A DNA stretch of 34,341 nt from Bacteroidaceae bacterium (GCA_017468985.1 JAFUHF010000062.1:1-34341); one strand, 5' to 3'. Numbered from the stretch's first letter, positions 1 through 8,049 are shown. A program made the numbers and translations. Notes: generated by a model not told the origin, from the sequence alone.

Positions 1-636
1 AATTATGAATTCCTCTAAACTGAAACTGGATGTTTCAAGCCCAATGAACTCTCGACTATCCAAATTTTTAAACCATAGCATTGTATTTACAAACAACACT
101 AACTTTACGATGTAATGGTCTTGTGGAAAGGGGAAAGATGCTGTCAGAAAGTTTATCACCGAAACGCTGTTTACATTCTGCTTGAAATTTTCCTTTACGG
201 TAGCATCAATCCTAAATTGGTCATCATCAATCTCAAATACGTCATTCTCCCGCTTGAATACCTGTTTGTTATTTGCAACCAATGATTCTGCAACTAGCAT
301 ACCTGAGGCATTTTTAGAATAGCGATACTCTAATATATCGTTCCCAAACTTAAATACATACTCGAACTCAACAGGTGAATTAGGATTCCCTATATACACA
401 TAATTGGAAAGGTAATCAGCTTTCTTCCACTTGACAGAAAGATGATATTCTATATCAAAGATTGCCAATGCAAAATTTGACTTACCAGAACCATTTGGTC
501 CATAGATAATACCATTCTTAATTACTCCATCTTTAACAGCGTATGTGTTGAAAGAGTAATTGCTGGGATGTGATAAGTCCCATTCTATTTTTTCGGCAAA
601 ACCACGGAAGTTTTTTACGGCAAATTTGATGAGCAT
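1..636 (-). CDS. AAA family ATPase, ABC/SMC-like head (5' part only)
   Basis: Only the first 212 codons are inside the window; the gene runs off the left edge. The protein opens MLIKFAVKNFRGF and has a Walker A motif GPNGSGKSN at about residues 46-54, followed by a beta-rich stretch (EFEYVFKFGNDILEYRYS) and a KRENDVFEI segment. This arrangement is typical of the AAA_15/AAA_21 ATPases of the OLD/RecF/SMC-like group, which are often encoded in phage-defence islands and are commonly paired with an RloB- or TOPRIM-type partner. Any partner would lie beyond position 1 and cannot be seen. The ATG at 636 follows a TATATTTG -7 box at 669-662. The gene is clearly AT-rich compared with the DNA right of 4.6 kb and lies beside a tRNA gene, so horizontal acquisition is plausible. 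A defence role is inference. Confidence 0.75.
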   Translation of the reverse strand, partial: MLIKFAVKNFRGFAEKIEWDLSHPSNYSFNTYAVKDGVIKNGIIYGPNGSGKSNFALAIFDIEYHLSVKWKKADYLSNYVYIGNPNSPVEFEYVFKFGNDILEYRYSKNASGMLVAESLVANNKQVFKRENDVFEIDDDQFRIDATVKENFKQNVNSVSVINFLTASFPFPQDHYIVKLVLFVNTMLWFKNLDSREFIGLETSSFSLEEFII

Positions 637-661
637 AACCTTATTCTTTTAATTTCTGGGT

Positions 662-708
662 CAAATATACAATAAAGTTTTTAATTTCCGTAATTTTTTT
701 ACGGAAAT
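662..708 (-). promoter_or_regulatory. Promoter and operator-like inverted repeat of the AAA ATPase gene
   Basis: On the minus strand TATATTTG (669-662) matches the Bacteroidota -7 box TAnnTTTG and lies 26 nt before the ATG. A perfect 9-bp inverted repeat, ATTTCCGTA (684-692) and TACGGAAAT (700-708) around a 7-nt AT spacer, covers the place where the -33 element should be. No good TTTG -33 box is visible. This looks like a repressor or activator site, but the regulator is not in the window. Confidence 0.5.
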
Positions 709-869
709 ATAACATTTAAGTGATGTTTTTGGTGGTTTTACACCTGTTTTGACCTATTGAGGCCCAATTCCAGTGCAGAAATAAAGGTTTCCTGTATGAT
801 AACAAATGGATAAAATACTCTGTGAAACTCTATAAGACTGTTTGAGCAAAAATAGCCAACTCAAGCCAT

Positions 870-891
870 TTGTTTACGCATTGTTTACGCA
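870..891. repeat. Tandem 11-bp direct repeat beside the tRNA, possible integration relic
   Basis: TTGTTTACGCA occurs twice head to tail (870-880 and 881-891), and the second copy continues into AAACATG, giving the near-palindrome GTTTACGCAAAC. It lies about 50 bp from the 3' end of the tRNA gene, between that gene and the AT-rich ATPase gene. Short repeats next to tRNA 3' ends are common for tyrosine-recombinase attachment sites. No integrase is visible, so this assignment is inference. The rest of 709-870 holds no gene I can recognise. Confidence 0.35.
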
Positions 892-896
892 AACAT

Positions 897-930
897 GAAA
901 AAAGCACTTGCGAGAAACTCGTAAGTGCTT
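897..930 (-). terminator. Intrinsic terminator downstream of the tRNA gene
   Basis: A 13-bp stem with one G-U pair (902-914 with 918-930) closes a 3-nt loop. Read on the minus strand it is followed by a run of T (complement of A898-903). It lies just downstream of the minus-strand tRNA gene and would end its transcript. Confidence 0.8.
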
Positions 931-941
931 GATTATTAGTG

Positions 942-1015
942 TGGACCAGCCAGGGCTTGAACCTGGGACCTCCAGATTATGAGTCTGTTGCTCTAACCAA
1001 CTGAGCTACAAGTCC
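942..1015 (-). tRNA. tRNA with CAU anticodon, probably elongator tRNA-Met
   Basis: The minus strand folds into a cloverleaf: acceptor GGACTTG with CTGGTCC (one T-T mismatch and one G-T pair), D-arm AGCTCAGTTGGTTAGAGC, anticodon stem and loop CAGACTCATAATCTG with CAT anticodon, and a T-arm CCAGG-TTCAAGC-CCTGG. CCA is not encoded. CAU can belong to elongator Met or to Ile2 (lysidine-modified); the GTAGCTCAGTTGG D-arm resembles Met more, but identity is not certain from sequence alone. It lacks the three G-C pairs expected of initiator tRNA. Confidence 0.92.
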
Positions 1016-1036
1016 AATCATATTAGAAATTGGCTG

Positions 1037-1068
1037 CAAAGTTAGCAATTAATCTTTGTTTCAACAAA
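1037..1068 (-). promoter_or_regulatory. Promoter of the tRNA gene
   Basis: On the minus strand TTTG (1068-1065) and TAACTTTG (1044-1037) are separated by 20 nt, an almost textbook Bacteroidota -33/-7 pair, placed about 21 nt before the tRNA 5' end at 1015. Confidence 0.7.
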
Positions 1069-1087
1069 CTTTCAATTTAAATAATTA

Positions 1088-1843
1088 CTATTTAACCAAA
1101 ACTTTATAGGTTCTTTCGTTTGTGCTTACCAAATATGTGCCAGGAAGTAACGCTGTATTCTTCTGTTTTGTAATTTCTCGTCCTTGCAGGTCAAAGATCT
1201 GGTAATCGTCGGTTCCTGTTACAACAATCTTATGATCTACTGATTTAACAGTAACGAAAGGTTTACCAACTATAGATATTCCTGTTTTGGTACCATCGGC
1301 ATTCAACACTTGCCATGCATATGGCGTTCCCTGAGCTCTTGACACATTAATCTTTGGTTTTTCTGTCTGCTCCGGAGTAGCTGCACTTAAATATCTTTGC
1401 TTTCCGGAAGAATCTGTATACCTGATTAGAAACTCATCTTCACTGATAGGAACAAACTCAAATGCCTTTGTCGAATTTTTGGTACTTGCGTAACTGAAAT
1501 TCATCAACGCCCCCACCCATTGTGTTTCGTTCTTAATAAAGCGCATAGAGCGTTTATTCTTTATATAATATGCTCCTTCATTTGCGGCATCTGGAATAAG
1601 TTGCCATTCTTGATATACGTTATCCAATGAAGATGGCGTTAGCACATATGTATAGTTACTTGTTCTTGAATTATGAATATTATCCTCTAAACATCTGCCT
1701 TCGTATTCAGGTGCTGCACTCTTTATGCGATAGAACACCTTTTCTCCCTGACTGTCAGTTTCTTGAAACTGCTGTGCAGAAACAGCACTGACGCCAAATA
1801 AGATCAGTGCCTGAAAGCATTTTCGTAACAACTTACTTTTCAT
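1088..1843 (-). CDS. Secreted protein with trefoil-like body and type IX secretion C-terminal domain
   Basis: The 251-residue product starts MKSKLLRKCFQALILFG and has a Sec signal peptide ending near VSA-Q. An in-frame GTG at 1855 exists, but the ATG at 1843 gives a normal signal peptide. The middle has repeated Q-W and F-x-I/L blocks (EWQLIP, YYIKNKRS, AWQVLN) suggestive of a ricin-like beta-trefoil or lectin fold; this is inference. The last 60 or so residues form a beta-sandwich sorting domain with DLQGREI and LLPGTYLV, ending in KVLVK, the usual pattern of a type A T9SS C-terminal domain. The protein is therefore probably exported across the outer membrane. A TAACTTTG -7 box lies at 1880-1873. 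The natural substrate is unknown. Confidence 0.75.
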   Translation of the reverse strand: MKSKLLRKCFQALILFGVSAVSAQQFQETDSQGEKVFYRIKSAAPEYEGRCLEDNIHNSRTSNYTYVLTPSSLDNVYQEWQLIPDAANEGAYYIKNKRSMRFIKNETQWVGALMNFSYASTKNSTKAFEFVPISEDEFLIRYTDSSGKQRYLSAATPEQTEKPKINVSRAQGTPYAWQVLNADGTKTGISIVGKPFVTVKSVDHKIVVTGTDDYQIFDLQGREITKQKNTALLPGTYLVSTNERTYKVLVK

Positions 1844-1872
1844 CGTCTTCGTCACTTGGAATTATTTTATGG

Positions 1873-1880
1873 CAAAGTTA
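1873..1880 (-). promoter_or_regulatory. -7 promoter box for the type IX cargo gene
   Basis: TAACTTTG on the minus strand matches TAnnTTTG and lies 29 nt before the ATG at 1843. No clear -33 TTTG is found at the usual distance. Confidence 0.55.
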
Positions 1881-1913
1881 CGAATTTTCCAAAACAGAAA
1901 AAAAATTCAGTCG

Positions 1914-1950
1914 AAAAAAGCACCGGCATAAGGAGATATACCGGTGCTTT
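1914..1950 (-). terminator. Intrinsic terminator after the ABM lipoprotein gene
   Basis: A perfect 10-bp stem AAAGCACCGG/CCGGTGCTTT (1917-1926 with 1941-1950) has a 14-nt loop and, on the minus strand, a T run from the A-rich 1914-1919. It lies 13 bp past the stop of the minus-strand gene ending at 1963. Confidence 0.85.
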
Positions 1951-1962
1951 TCTTTGAAGATG

Positions 1963-2628
1963 TCAGTTTTTCAGCAAGAATTGCTGTACTTCCATGTCCG
2001 CTAAATCCTGAATCTGGGGAACAATTCTCGTAAAATGATCTGCCGCAGAATGCTTATCAAGGGCATCCTGATTTTGCCATGTTTCGAAGAACAACATGCT
2101 CTTGGGGTGAGTCAGACTTAAATATAAGTCATAATTGATGTTGCCCTCATCTTGTCTGGAGTATTCCACAAGTTCTTGTGCCATCACAATCACTGTGTCG
2201 AGGTCTTCTTCCAGCGCCTCTACCGGACAATTCAGACGTATAACTCCTTCTGTTTCCTTTCCCGTGAATTGCTGAATATCCATACTTTCAGCTAATTCCT
2301 GAATCTGTGGAACCAAACGAGTAAAGTGAGAAGATGCAGAATGAGCGTCAAGTGAAGATTGGTCTTCCCAAGTTTCATAGATCATCAGCGCACTGGGATC
2401 TGTAGCACTTGCAAGAACATCATAATCAATGTTACCCAGATCCATCAACGACGAATCCACCAATTCTTTGCTCAGTTCAATCACCTTGTCTCTGTTTTCA
2501 GCATTCACCTTTATCAGACAATTGATCCTAATTGTGTTTCCTCCTTCGTCTTCAGTTTGCTGTGGCTTTGGATTACAAGCCATACCCGTGGCCAACAAGA
2601 TGGCCATTCCTAAGAATAACTTTTTCAT
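1963..2628 (-). CDS. Lipoprotein with two antibiotic-biosynthesis-monooxygenase (ABM) domains
   Basis: The 221-residue product starts MKKLFLGMAILLATGMAC, a lipoprotein signal with lipidation Cys at residue 18. An upstream in-frame start at 2658 would add an unlikely 10-residue extension. Two clearly homologous dimeric alpha/beta-barrel (ABM, PF03992-type) domains follow: each runs from IRxNC through GNIxYD to ETWxxxxxLDxHSAxxHF and ends with VPQIQxLA. ABM proteins include heme-degrading and quinone monooxygenases and related stress proteins of the YgiN type. Normally one domain dimerises; here a tandem duplication could form the dimer within a single chain. The gene follows the acyltransferase by 31 bp and is probably cotranscribed with it. 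Substrate unknown. Confidence 0.8.
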   Translation of the reverse strand: MKKLFLGMAILLATGMACNPKPQQTEDEGGNTIRINCLIKVNAENRDKVIELSKELVDSSLMDLGNIDYDVLASATDPSALMIYETWEDQSSLDAHSASSHFTRLVPQIQELAESMDIQQFTGKETEGVIRLNCPVEALEEDLDTVIVMAQELVEYSRQDEGNINYDLYLSLTHPKSMLFFETWQNQDALDKHSAADHFTRIVPQIQDLADMEVQQFLLKN

Positions 2629-2659
2629 TTTAACTACTGATTTATTTGATTTTAACAAC

Positions 2660-3805
2660 TTATTTCACTATTCTTCTCGTGAGTTTCCAACTATATAGGG
2701 CCCAAGTAATCGCATAGCTGATTACAAAGGTAGCCATCACCATTGCTATTATACGCAAGGCATAAGGAAGTCCTTCAATATTAAACCAATCGTAGGTTAT
2801 CTGAACAAATGGAAAGTGACATAAATAGACGCCGAACATCATGGAAGCCATTTTTGAGAGCCATGGACGCGATTTCACTTTAAGTTTCATAAAAACAATG
2901 AATACACCAAATGCTTGCATGGCCACGTTCAGTCCGCACATATACCAAGGAATCTCCAGATACTTATAATCACCCGGAAAGAGCTGATCGGTCAGTGCAT
3001 ATCCCACCGAAGTCCCCACGTAGCCTGCCAAATACACGGGAACAGCCACCAGAAGCGTCTTGTTCCACCCCCATTGCAATGGATATTTTTTCAGATAATA
3101 CGCAAGCAACATATAACCCAAAAAGCCCGAAAAATAATAGAATGAACCATAGAAATTCCAGTCGCATTCCCCAAAGATTTTTCCGAATCCCATCTCTCCA
3201 TCCAATCCTGCCACCGAAGCTAATATTCTTATATAAGGTATAAGCAGGGTTACTCCCCATAACATCAAAACGGTCCTTAAGTCCTTCTTCGAAGCCTGCA
3301 AGAGCCACGCATTAACAATAGGCAATACCAGATATAGACCTATGAGCATATACAGGAACCAAAGCGGCGTTGTATCGAAGTTAAAGTTCAGGAAGAAAGT
3401 CAGCATTTTATGGCCCATTGCCGATAGAGTATAACTACTGACGTCAATAATGGGATTCTTTGTCGTTAAGCCGGCTGTCCGGAAGTAAACATAGAATATT
3501 ACAGGCAATACCAAAGACCAGAAAATGAGTGGCACAATCACTCTACCTATGCGTTTTGCATAATAGTTTCTCAAAGAAGTTCCGGCCTTAATTGGCAGTA
3601 ACAACCAGCCCGAAATCATCACCATCAGCACCACGCACGGACGCCCTATGCTTTCCAAGTAGAGCCCCCAGTTGAAGGCACTTCTGTTTTGAGCAAATTC
3701 AGCTATAAAATTGTCACAACAATGCGAAAATACCACAAAAAAAATAGCCACAATTCGCAATACGTCTATCCAGCCTACATTTTCTTTCTTTATCCAGTCT
3801 ACCAT
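2660..3805 (-). CDS. Acyltransferase family 3 membrane protein (OafA-like)
   Basis: The 381-residue product has about ten hydrophobic segments and the family's opening, a first membrane helix reading IDVLRIVAIFFVVFSHCCDNF, where the His in FSH is the expected catalytic residue. Other landmarks are the second helix VVLMVMISGWLLLP and the late VYLCHFPFVQ block. Family 3 enzymes move acyl groups, often acetyl, onto cell-surface sugars across the inner membrane. The open frame continues upstream to 3964, but a TATCTTTG -7 box at 3880-3873 lies inside that extension, so the ATG at 3805 (MVDWIKKENVGWIDV) is preferred and gives the normal family length. The acceptor glycan cannot be read from the sequence. 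Confidence 0.85.
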   Translation of the reverse strand: MVDWIKKENVGWIDVLRIVAIFFVVFSHCCDNFIAEFAQNRSAFNWGLYLESIGRPCVVLMVMISGWLLLPIKAGTSLRNYYAKRIGRVIVPLIFWSLVLPVIFYVYFRTAGLTTKNPIIDVSSYTLSAMGHKMLTFFLNFNFDTTPLWFLYMLIGLYLVLPIVNAWLLQASKKDLRTVLMLWGVTLLIPYIRILASVAGLDGEMGFGKIFGECDWNFYGSFYYFSGFLGYMLLAYYLKKYPLQWGWNKTLLVAVPVYLAGYVGTSVGYALTDQLFPGDYKYLEIPWYMCGLNVAMQAFGVFIVFMKLKVKSRPWLSKMASMMFGVYLCHFPFVQITYDWFNIEGLPYALRIIAMVMATFVISYAITWALYSWKLTRRIVK

Positions 3806-3872
3806 AGGTCTATTGGGGATATTCTGTCCATTTATCTGCTCCTGCACGGTCTTATTTGATGTTTTACGCTTG

Positions 3873-3880
3873 CAAAGATA
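3873..3880 (-). promoter_or_regulatory. -7 promoter box for the acyltransferase / ABM lipoprotein unit
   Basis: TATCTTTG on the minus strand matches TAnnTTTG, 67 nt before the preferred ATG at 3805. It is the main reason for rejecting the longer reading frame that begins at 3964. Confidence 0.5.
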
Positions 3881-3980
3881 GTCAAAATCTACATTCCGAC
3901 TGCTAATTCCATACAGAAAATCTGTTATAAGCTCTTTAACTAAGAGAGTTATGCCTCTCATCATTCATTTGGTATTATAA

Positions 3981-4289
3981 CACGTACCAGTTGGCATGCC
4001 CGCGATCGAATCATGGTTTTTACACGTGTTAATTGATATGTCCGTGGCCGAATCATGGTTTTTACACGTGCTAATTGGCATGTCCACGACCGAATCACGG
4101 TTTTTACACGTGCTAATTGGCATGTCCACGACCGAATCACGGTTTTTAAACGTGCTAATTGGCATGTCCGCGGCCGAATCACGGTTTTTACACGTGCTAA
4201 TTGGCATGTCCGCGGCCGAATCACGGTTTTTACACGTGTAAATTGGCATGTCCGCGACCGAATCATGATTTTTGCACGTGTAAATTGGG
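3981..4289. repeat. Tandem 42-bp repeat array 1 (about 7.3 copies)
   Basis: Units start at 3981, 4023, 4065, 4107, 4149, 4191 and 4233, each exactly 42 bp, with a partial eighth from 4275. Each unit holds CACGTG (or a variant), TAATTGGCATGTCC, a GC-rich variable tetramer, CCGAATCA and a T-rich end. Units 3 and 4 are identical and units 5 and 6 differ at one base, while the end copies are the most diverged, as expected for an array that expands from within. It lies between the minus-strand acyltransferase and plus-strand dsbD. No spacers separate the copies, so it is not a CRISPR array. All frames lack stops simply because 42 is divisible by 3. Confidence 0.95.
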
Positions 4290-4609
4290 GCTACGTGCCT
4301 CATATAATGACACACACATGTCATTCGCACTATATGTTTCTGACAGAATTTAAAACACACGCGAAATTTTATAGCAACATCCAAGATAAGTCCATGCAGG
4401 CCACATCATTAATCCCAACGGAAACACTGCAAGCTTATAGCCATTAGAATTTATACGTATGATTACTAACGACATAGGAGTAGATAATGCACTATTTTCA
4501 AACATTCCATACAGATGTTTTTCAGAAAACGGACCTTGATGCACTATCATTTTTTGAGAGATTGTAAGATTATTTAGAATTAAACGCCATTATAACTCTT
4601 ATTTATTTG
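4290..4609. other. Intergenic stretch without a recognisable gene
   Basis: This AT-rich stretch separates repeat array 1 from the dsbD promoter. It has only short frames in both directions, the longest a 66-codon minus-strand frame at 4350-4550 with no signal peptide, domain or family pattern. I see no RNA fold or mobile-element end that I can defend. Confidence 0.5.
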
Positions 4610-4617
4610 TATATTTG
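4610..4617 (+). promoter_or_regulatory. -7 promoter box for the dsbD unit
   Basis: TATATTTG matches TAnnTTTG and lies 37 nt before the dsbD ATG. A -33 element is not convincing. Confidence 0.55.
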
Positions 4618-4654
4618 CAGATGATTATCGTTTTTTAATTACATAAATCACTCA

Positions 4655-6664
4655 ATGATAAAGCATTTCTGCCACCTATTCAGTTTGTTTTTGGCCGTAA
4701 GCACAGCGGCCATAGCCCAAATGGAAGACCCCGTAAGGTTCGAAACAAAGGCCAATCGATTATCGAATGATCTTTTAGAACTTACATTCTCGGCCAAAGT
4801 GGATAAGGGATGGCATGTTTACGCCACCGATATTGGCAGTGGTGGACCAACAGAAGCTACATTTCATTTAGACTCTTCGAAAGGAGCCCAACCCGACGGA
4901 GCCCTCCAATCCATAGGCCAAGTAAAGGAAGAAGTTGACCCCATCTTCCAAATGCCTGTACGTTATTTTGAAGGACAGGCCACTTTCGTTCAGCGCATCA
5001 GGCTAACGCAGCCTGAATATGTCATTCAGGGATATTTGGAATACGGAGCCTGCAACGACCAGAACTGCCTTCCACCGACTCAAGTAGAATTCCAGTTTTC
5101 AGGTAAAGACGGGCCTCAGACAAGTGCCGAAGAGAAAGATGAAATCACCGACAAAAATTTTTCTGATTCAGAAATAAAAACCTTCGATTCCGATGAGGCA
5201 TCCGCCGTAAAGGCAGATAGAGCCAACTTCGAGGCCCAAATCTATGCACCAGTGATCGATCAGTTACAATCCCTGGGAGAGCAACAAGGTCGAAATCGTG
5301 GACTGATAACTATTTTCCTATTAGGTTTTGTTGGAGGACTCCTTGCGTTGCTCACTCCATGTGTATGGCCCATCATACCCATGACAGTGAGTTTCTTTCT
5401 CCATCGCTCATCTTCCCGAAGTCGTGCCTTGCGTGAAGCCTCCCTCTACGGACTGAGCATTGTGGTAATATACTTGCTATTGGGTCTGATCGTCACCCTC
5501 CTTTTTGGAGCAAGTGCACTGAATGCCTTGAGCACAAATGCCCTATTCAATTTGTTCTTCTTTGCACTCTTAGTATTGTTTGCCATCAGTTTCCTCGGTG
5601 GATTTGAGCTCACACTTCCCTCCTCTTGGAACAATAAGATCAATCAAAAGGCCGATTCCACCACCGGCCTGCTGAGCATATTCCTCATGGCATTCACCTT
5701 GGCTTTGGTTTCCTTCAGTTGCACTGGGCCAATCATCGGTTTCCTGTTAGTAGAAGTGTCTACAATGGGCAGCATTGTGGGACCAGCCATCGGCATGTTC
5801 GGATTTGCATTGGCTTTGGCCCTGCCCTTCAGTCTGTTTGCCCTTTTCCCGTCTTGGCTTAAGAAAATGCCCAAAAGCGGTGGATGGATGAACTGTGTAA
5901 AGGTCTCTTTGGGATTCATTGAACTGGCTTTCGCATTGAAATTCCTGAGCGTTGCTGATTTGGCCTACGGGTGGCACATTCTTGACCGCGAAACATTCCT
6001 ATCACTTTGGATTGCTCTGAGTCTGCTGCTTGGACTCTACTATTTAGGACTAATCCGCTTTGCCGGCGATGAGAAGAATGATCACCTGAGCATTCCACGC
6101 TGCTTCTTGGCCCTTTCTTCATTTGCTTTCGCCATTTATATGGTGCCCGGACTCTGGGGTGCGCCCCTCAAGGCCATCAGTGCCTTCTCGCCACCCTTGT
6201 CCACACAGGATTTCAATCTTTATAAGAACCATGTAGAGGCAGCATACAATGATTATGAAGAAGGGCTGCATGCGGCGCGAGCCACTGGCAAGCCTATGCT
6301 CATCGATTTCACCGGATTGGGATGCGTAAACTGCCGTAAGATGGAAAACAGTGTATGGACAGACGAACGAGTGCGACAACAACTCACTGACGACTTTATT
6401 CTGGTTTCCCTCTTTGTGGATGACAAAACCCCACTGCCCAGCCGTCTTGAGGTGGAAGAAAATGGCACCCAACGCATATTACGCACCATAGGTGACAAGT
6501 GGAGCTATCTGCAACGCCATAAGTTCGGCGCCAACACTCAGCCGTTCTACGTCATACTCAACGAAGAAGGCCAACCACTCAATCATTCCTATGCCTACGA
6601 TGAAAATGTAGACCACTTTCTTCTTTTCTTACAAAAAGGAAAGGAAAATCATCGTAAACACTAA
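4655..6664 (+). CDS. dsbD: Thiol:disulfide interchange protein DsbD
   Basis: The 669-residue membrane protein carries electrons from cytoplasmic thioredoxin to periplasmic thiol proteins. It shows all three DsbD parts: a signal peptide and N-terminal periplasmic immunoglobulin-like domain (about 25-165) with C133 and C138 in CNDQNC; a central domain of about eight membrane helices with C236 in LTPCVWPIIP and C356 in SCTGPIIG; and a C-terminal thioredoxin-like domain with C557-V-N-C560 in GLGCVNCRK. The two N-terminal cysteines are C-x4-C, slightly closer than in E. coli DsbD. A purine permease gene follows after 41 bp on the same strand. Likely partners are thioredoxin-fold lipoproteins such as the one at 24606, though that link is inference. 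Confidence 0.93.
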   Translation: MIKHFCHLFSLFLAVSTAAIAQMEDPVRFETKANRLSNDLLELTFSAKVDKGWHVYATDIGSGGPTEATFHLDSSKGAQPDGALQSIGQVKEEVDPIFQMPVRYFEGQATFVQRIRLTQPEYVIQGYLEYGACNDQNCLPPTQVEFQFSGKDGPQTSAEEKDEITDKNFSDSEIKTFDSDEASAVKADRANFEAQIYAPVIDQLQSLGEQQGRNRGLITIFLLGFVGGLLALLTPCVWPIIPMTVSFFLHRSSSRSRALREASLYGLSIVVIYLLLGLIVTLLFGASALNALSTNALFNLFFFALLVLFAISFLGGFELTLPSSWNNKINQKADSTTGLLSIFLMAFTLALVSFSCTGPIIGFLLVEVSTMGSIVGPAIGMFGFALALALPFSLFALFPSWLKKMPKSGGWMNCVKVSLGFIELAFALKFLSVADLAYGWHILDRETFLSLWIALSLLLGLYYLGLIRFAGDEKNDHLSIPRCFLALSSFAFAIYMVPGLWGAPLKAISAFSPPLSTQDFNLYKNHVEAAYNDYEEGLHAARATGKPMLIDFTGLGCVNCRKMENSVWTDERVRQQLTDDFILVSLFVDDKTPLPSRLEVEENGTQRILRTIGDKWSYLQRHKFGANTQPFYVILNEEGQPLNHSYAYDENVDHFLLFLQKGKENHRKH

Positions 6665-6705
6665 TTATGAAACAGAATCATTAACTCAATACACTCAAAC
6701 CAACT

Positions 6706-8019
6706 ATGACATCATTATTAAAAATCTTGGGATTCAATCCAGAGCAGCATTCCACTAAGACTGAAATCTTGGCAGGACTGACAACATTCTTAACGATGAG
6801 TTACATCCTGGCAGTCAACCCTCTCATTTTGGGGGACGCCGGAATGGACAAAGGAGCCGTGTTCTCCGCAACGGTAATTGCGGCCGCAACTGCCACATTA
6901 GTGATGGCCATCTATGCCAAGCTTCCATTTGCCTTGGCTTCAGGCATGGGCCTCAATGCGTTTTTCACCTACACGCTGGTTATTGTCACTGGATTTACCT
7001 GGCAGCAAGCATTGACAGCCGTATTCGTTGAAGGCATAGTATTTATTCTGCTCACCATCTTCAAGGTACGCGAAGCCATCGTTAATGCCATTCCTGTCAA
7101 CTTGCGTTATGCCATTTCCGTAGGTATCGGCCTTTTCATTGCCTACATTGGTTTGAAGAACGGCGGAATTATTGTGAGCAGTGACGCTACCATCACAACG
7201 TTAGGCCCATGGACAGCCACTTCCCTCATTGCCATCGCCGGCATCCTGATCGGAGCCGTATTGTTAGCACTAAACGTAAAAGGTGCCTTGTTCTTCACCA
7301 TCATTGCCATGACCATCATTGGCATTCCCTTTGGCGTGACGAAGATACCTGAGGGCTTCACACTCATTAGTCTGCCTTCATCGCTGGAACCCGTGGCTTT
7401 CAAACTTGACTTCTCCCGATTTATCTCATTAGATATTAATTATTTAGTTGTCGTATTTACATTGCTTTTCATGGACTTGTTTGATACGTTGGGTACCCTC
7501 ATCGGAGCTTCTACCGGAGCCAATATGGTTGACGAGGATGGTCGCGTACCCCGTCTCAACAAGGCATTGATGGCTGATGCCGTAGGTACCACCGTAGGTG
7601 CACTTTGCGGCACATCTACCGTTACTACTTATGTGGAAAGCACGGCTGGAATTGCTGCCGGCGGTCGCACGGGACTCACCTCCTTTACGGTAGCCATCCT
7701 TTTCCTCGTGGCCTTATTCTTCTCACCGCTATTTCTGATGATCCCATCCGCTGCCACAACGAGTGCATTAGTGTTAGTGGGCGTCATGATGATTAAGCCT
7801 ATTGTTAAGCTCAATCTTACCGACTTTGCAGAAGCAGTTCCTGCCTTTATCACCATCGTAATGATGCCCTTCACTGCCAGCATCTCTGAGGGTATCGTTT
7901 TGGGAATGCTCTCATTAGTGGTGATCAAACTATGTAGTGGCCGCGGACGTGAACTCTCCATTGTGATGTACATTCTGGCTGTATTCTTCATCCTGAAGTA
8001 TGTTGCTCCGATGCTTTAA
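6706..8019 (+). CDS. NCS2 family purine permease (AzgA/PbuG-like)
   Basis: The 437-residue inner-membrane protein begins LGFNPEQHSTKTEILAGLTTFLTMSYIL and contains LASGMGLNAFF, FMDLFDTLGTLIGAS and GTSTVTTYVESTAGIAAGGRTGL. These blocks are characteristic of the AzgA subgroup of nucleobase:cation symporters, which import hypoxanthine, guanine or adenine. About 12-14 hydrophobic segments cover the chain, and the length is normal for the group. It sits between dsbD (41 bp upstream) and the DUF5020 outer-membrane protein gene (30 bp downstream), which fits a purine uptake pair across both membranes. The exact base transported cannot be decided from sequence. Confidence 0.92.
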   Translation: MTSLLKILGFNPEQHSTKTEILAGLTTFLTMSYILAVNPLILGDAGMDKGAVFSATVIAAATATLVMAIYAKLPFALASGMGLNAFFTYTLVIVTGFTWQQALTAVFVEGIVFILLTIFKVREAIVNAIPVNLRYAISVGIGLFIAYIGLKNGGIIVSSDATITTLGPWTATSLIAIAGILIGAVLLALNVKGALFFTIIAMTIIGIPFGVTKIPEGFTLISLPSSLEPVAFKLDFSRFISLDINYLVVVFTLLFMDLFDTLGTLIGASTGANMVDEDGRVPRLNKALMADAVGTTVGALCGTSTVTTYVESTAGIAAGGRTGLTSFTVAILFLVALFFSPLFLMIPSAATTSALVLVGVMMIKPIVKLNLTDFAEAVPAFITIVMMPFTASISEGIVLGMLSLVVIKLCSGRGRELSIVMYILAVFFILKYVAPML

Positions 8020-8049
8020 ACTCAAACACAATCATCAATACATTTCATT

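Noticed and set aside
3806-3964. N-terminal extension of the acyltransferase
   Set aside because: It contains the likely promoter (3880-3873) and has no family similarity; the normal family start is MVDWIKKENVGWIDV.
3981-4289. CRISPR array
   Set aside because: Repeats are directly adjacent with no unique spacers, and there are no cas genes nearby. The same holds for the other two arrays.
3961-4447. Several overlapping repetitive open frames on both strands
   Set aside because: They only reflect the stop-free 42-bp array. Amino-acid repeats of 14 residues arise in every frame, and none has a start with signal, domain or coding bias.
4350-4550. 66-codon minus-strand frame and a 27-codon plus-strand frame at 4459
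   Set aside because: No promoter, signal, domain or family pattern; too short to support.
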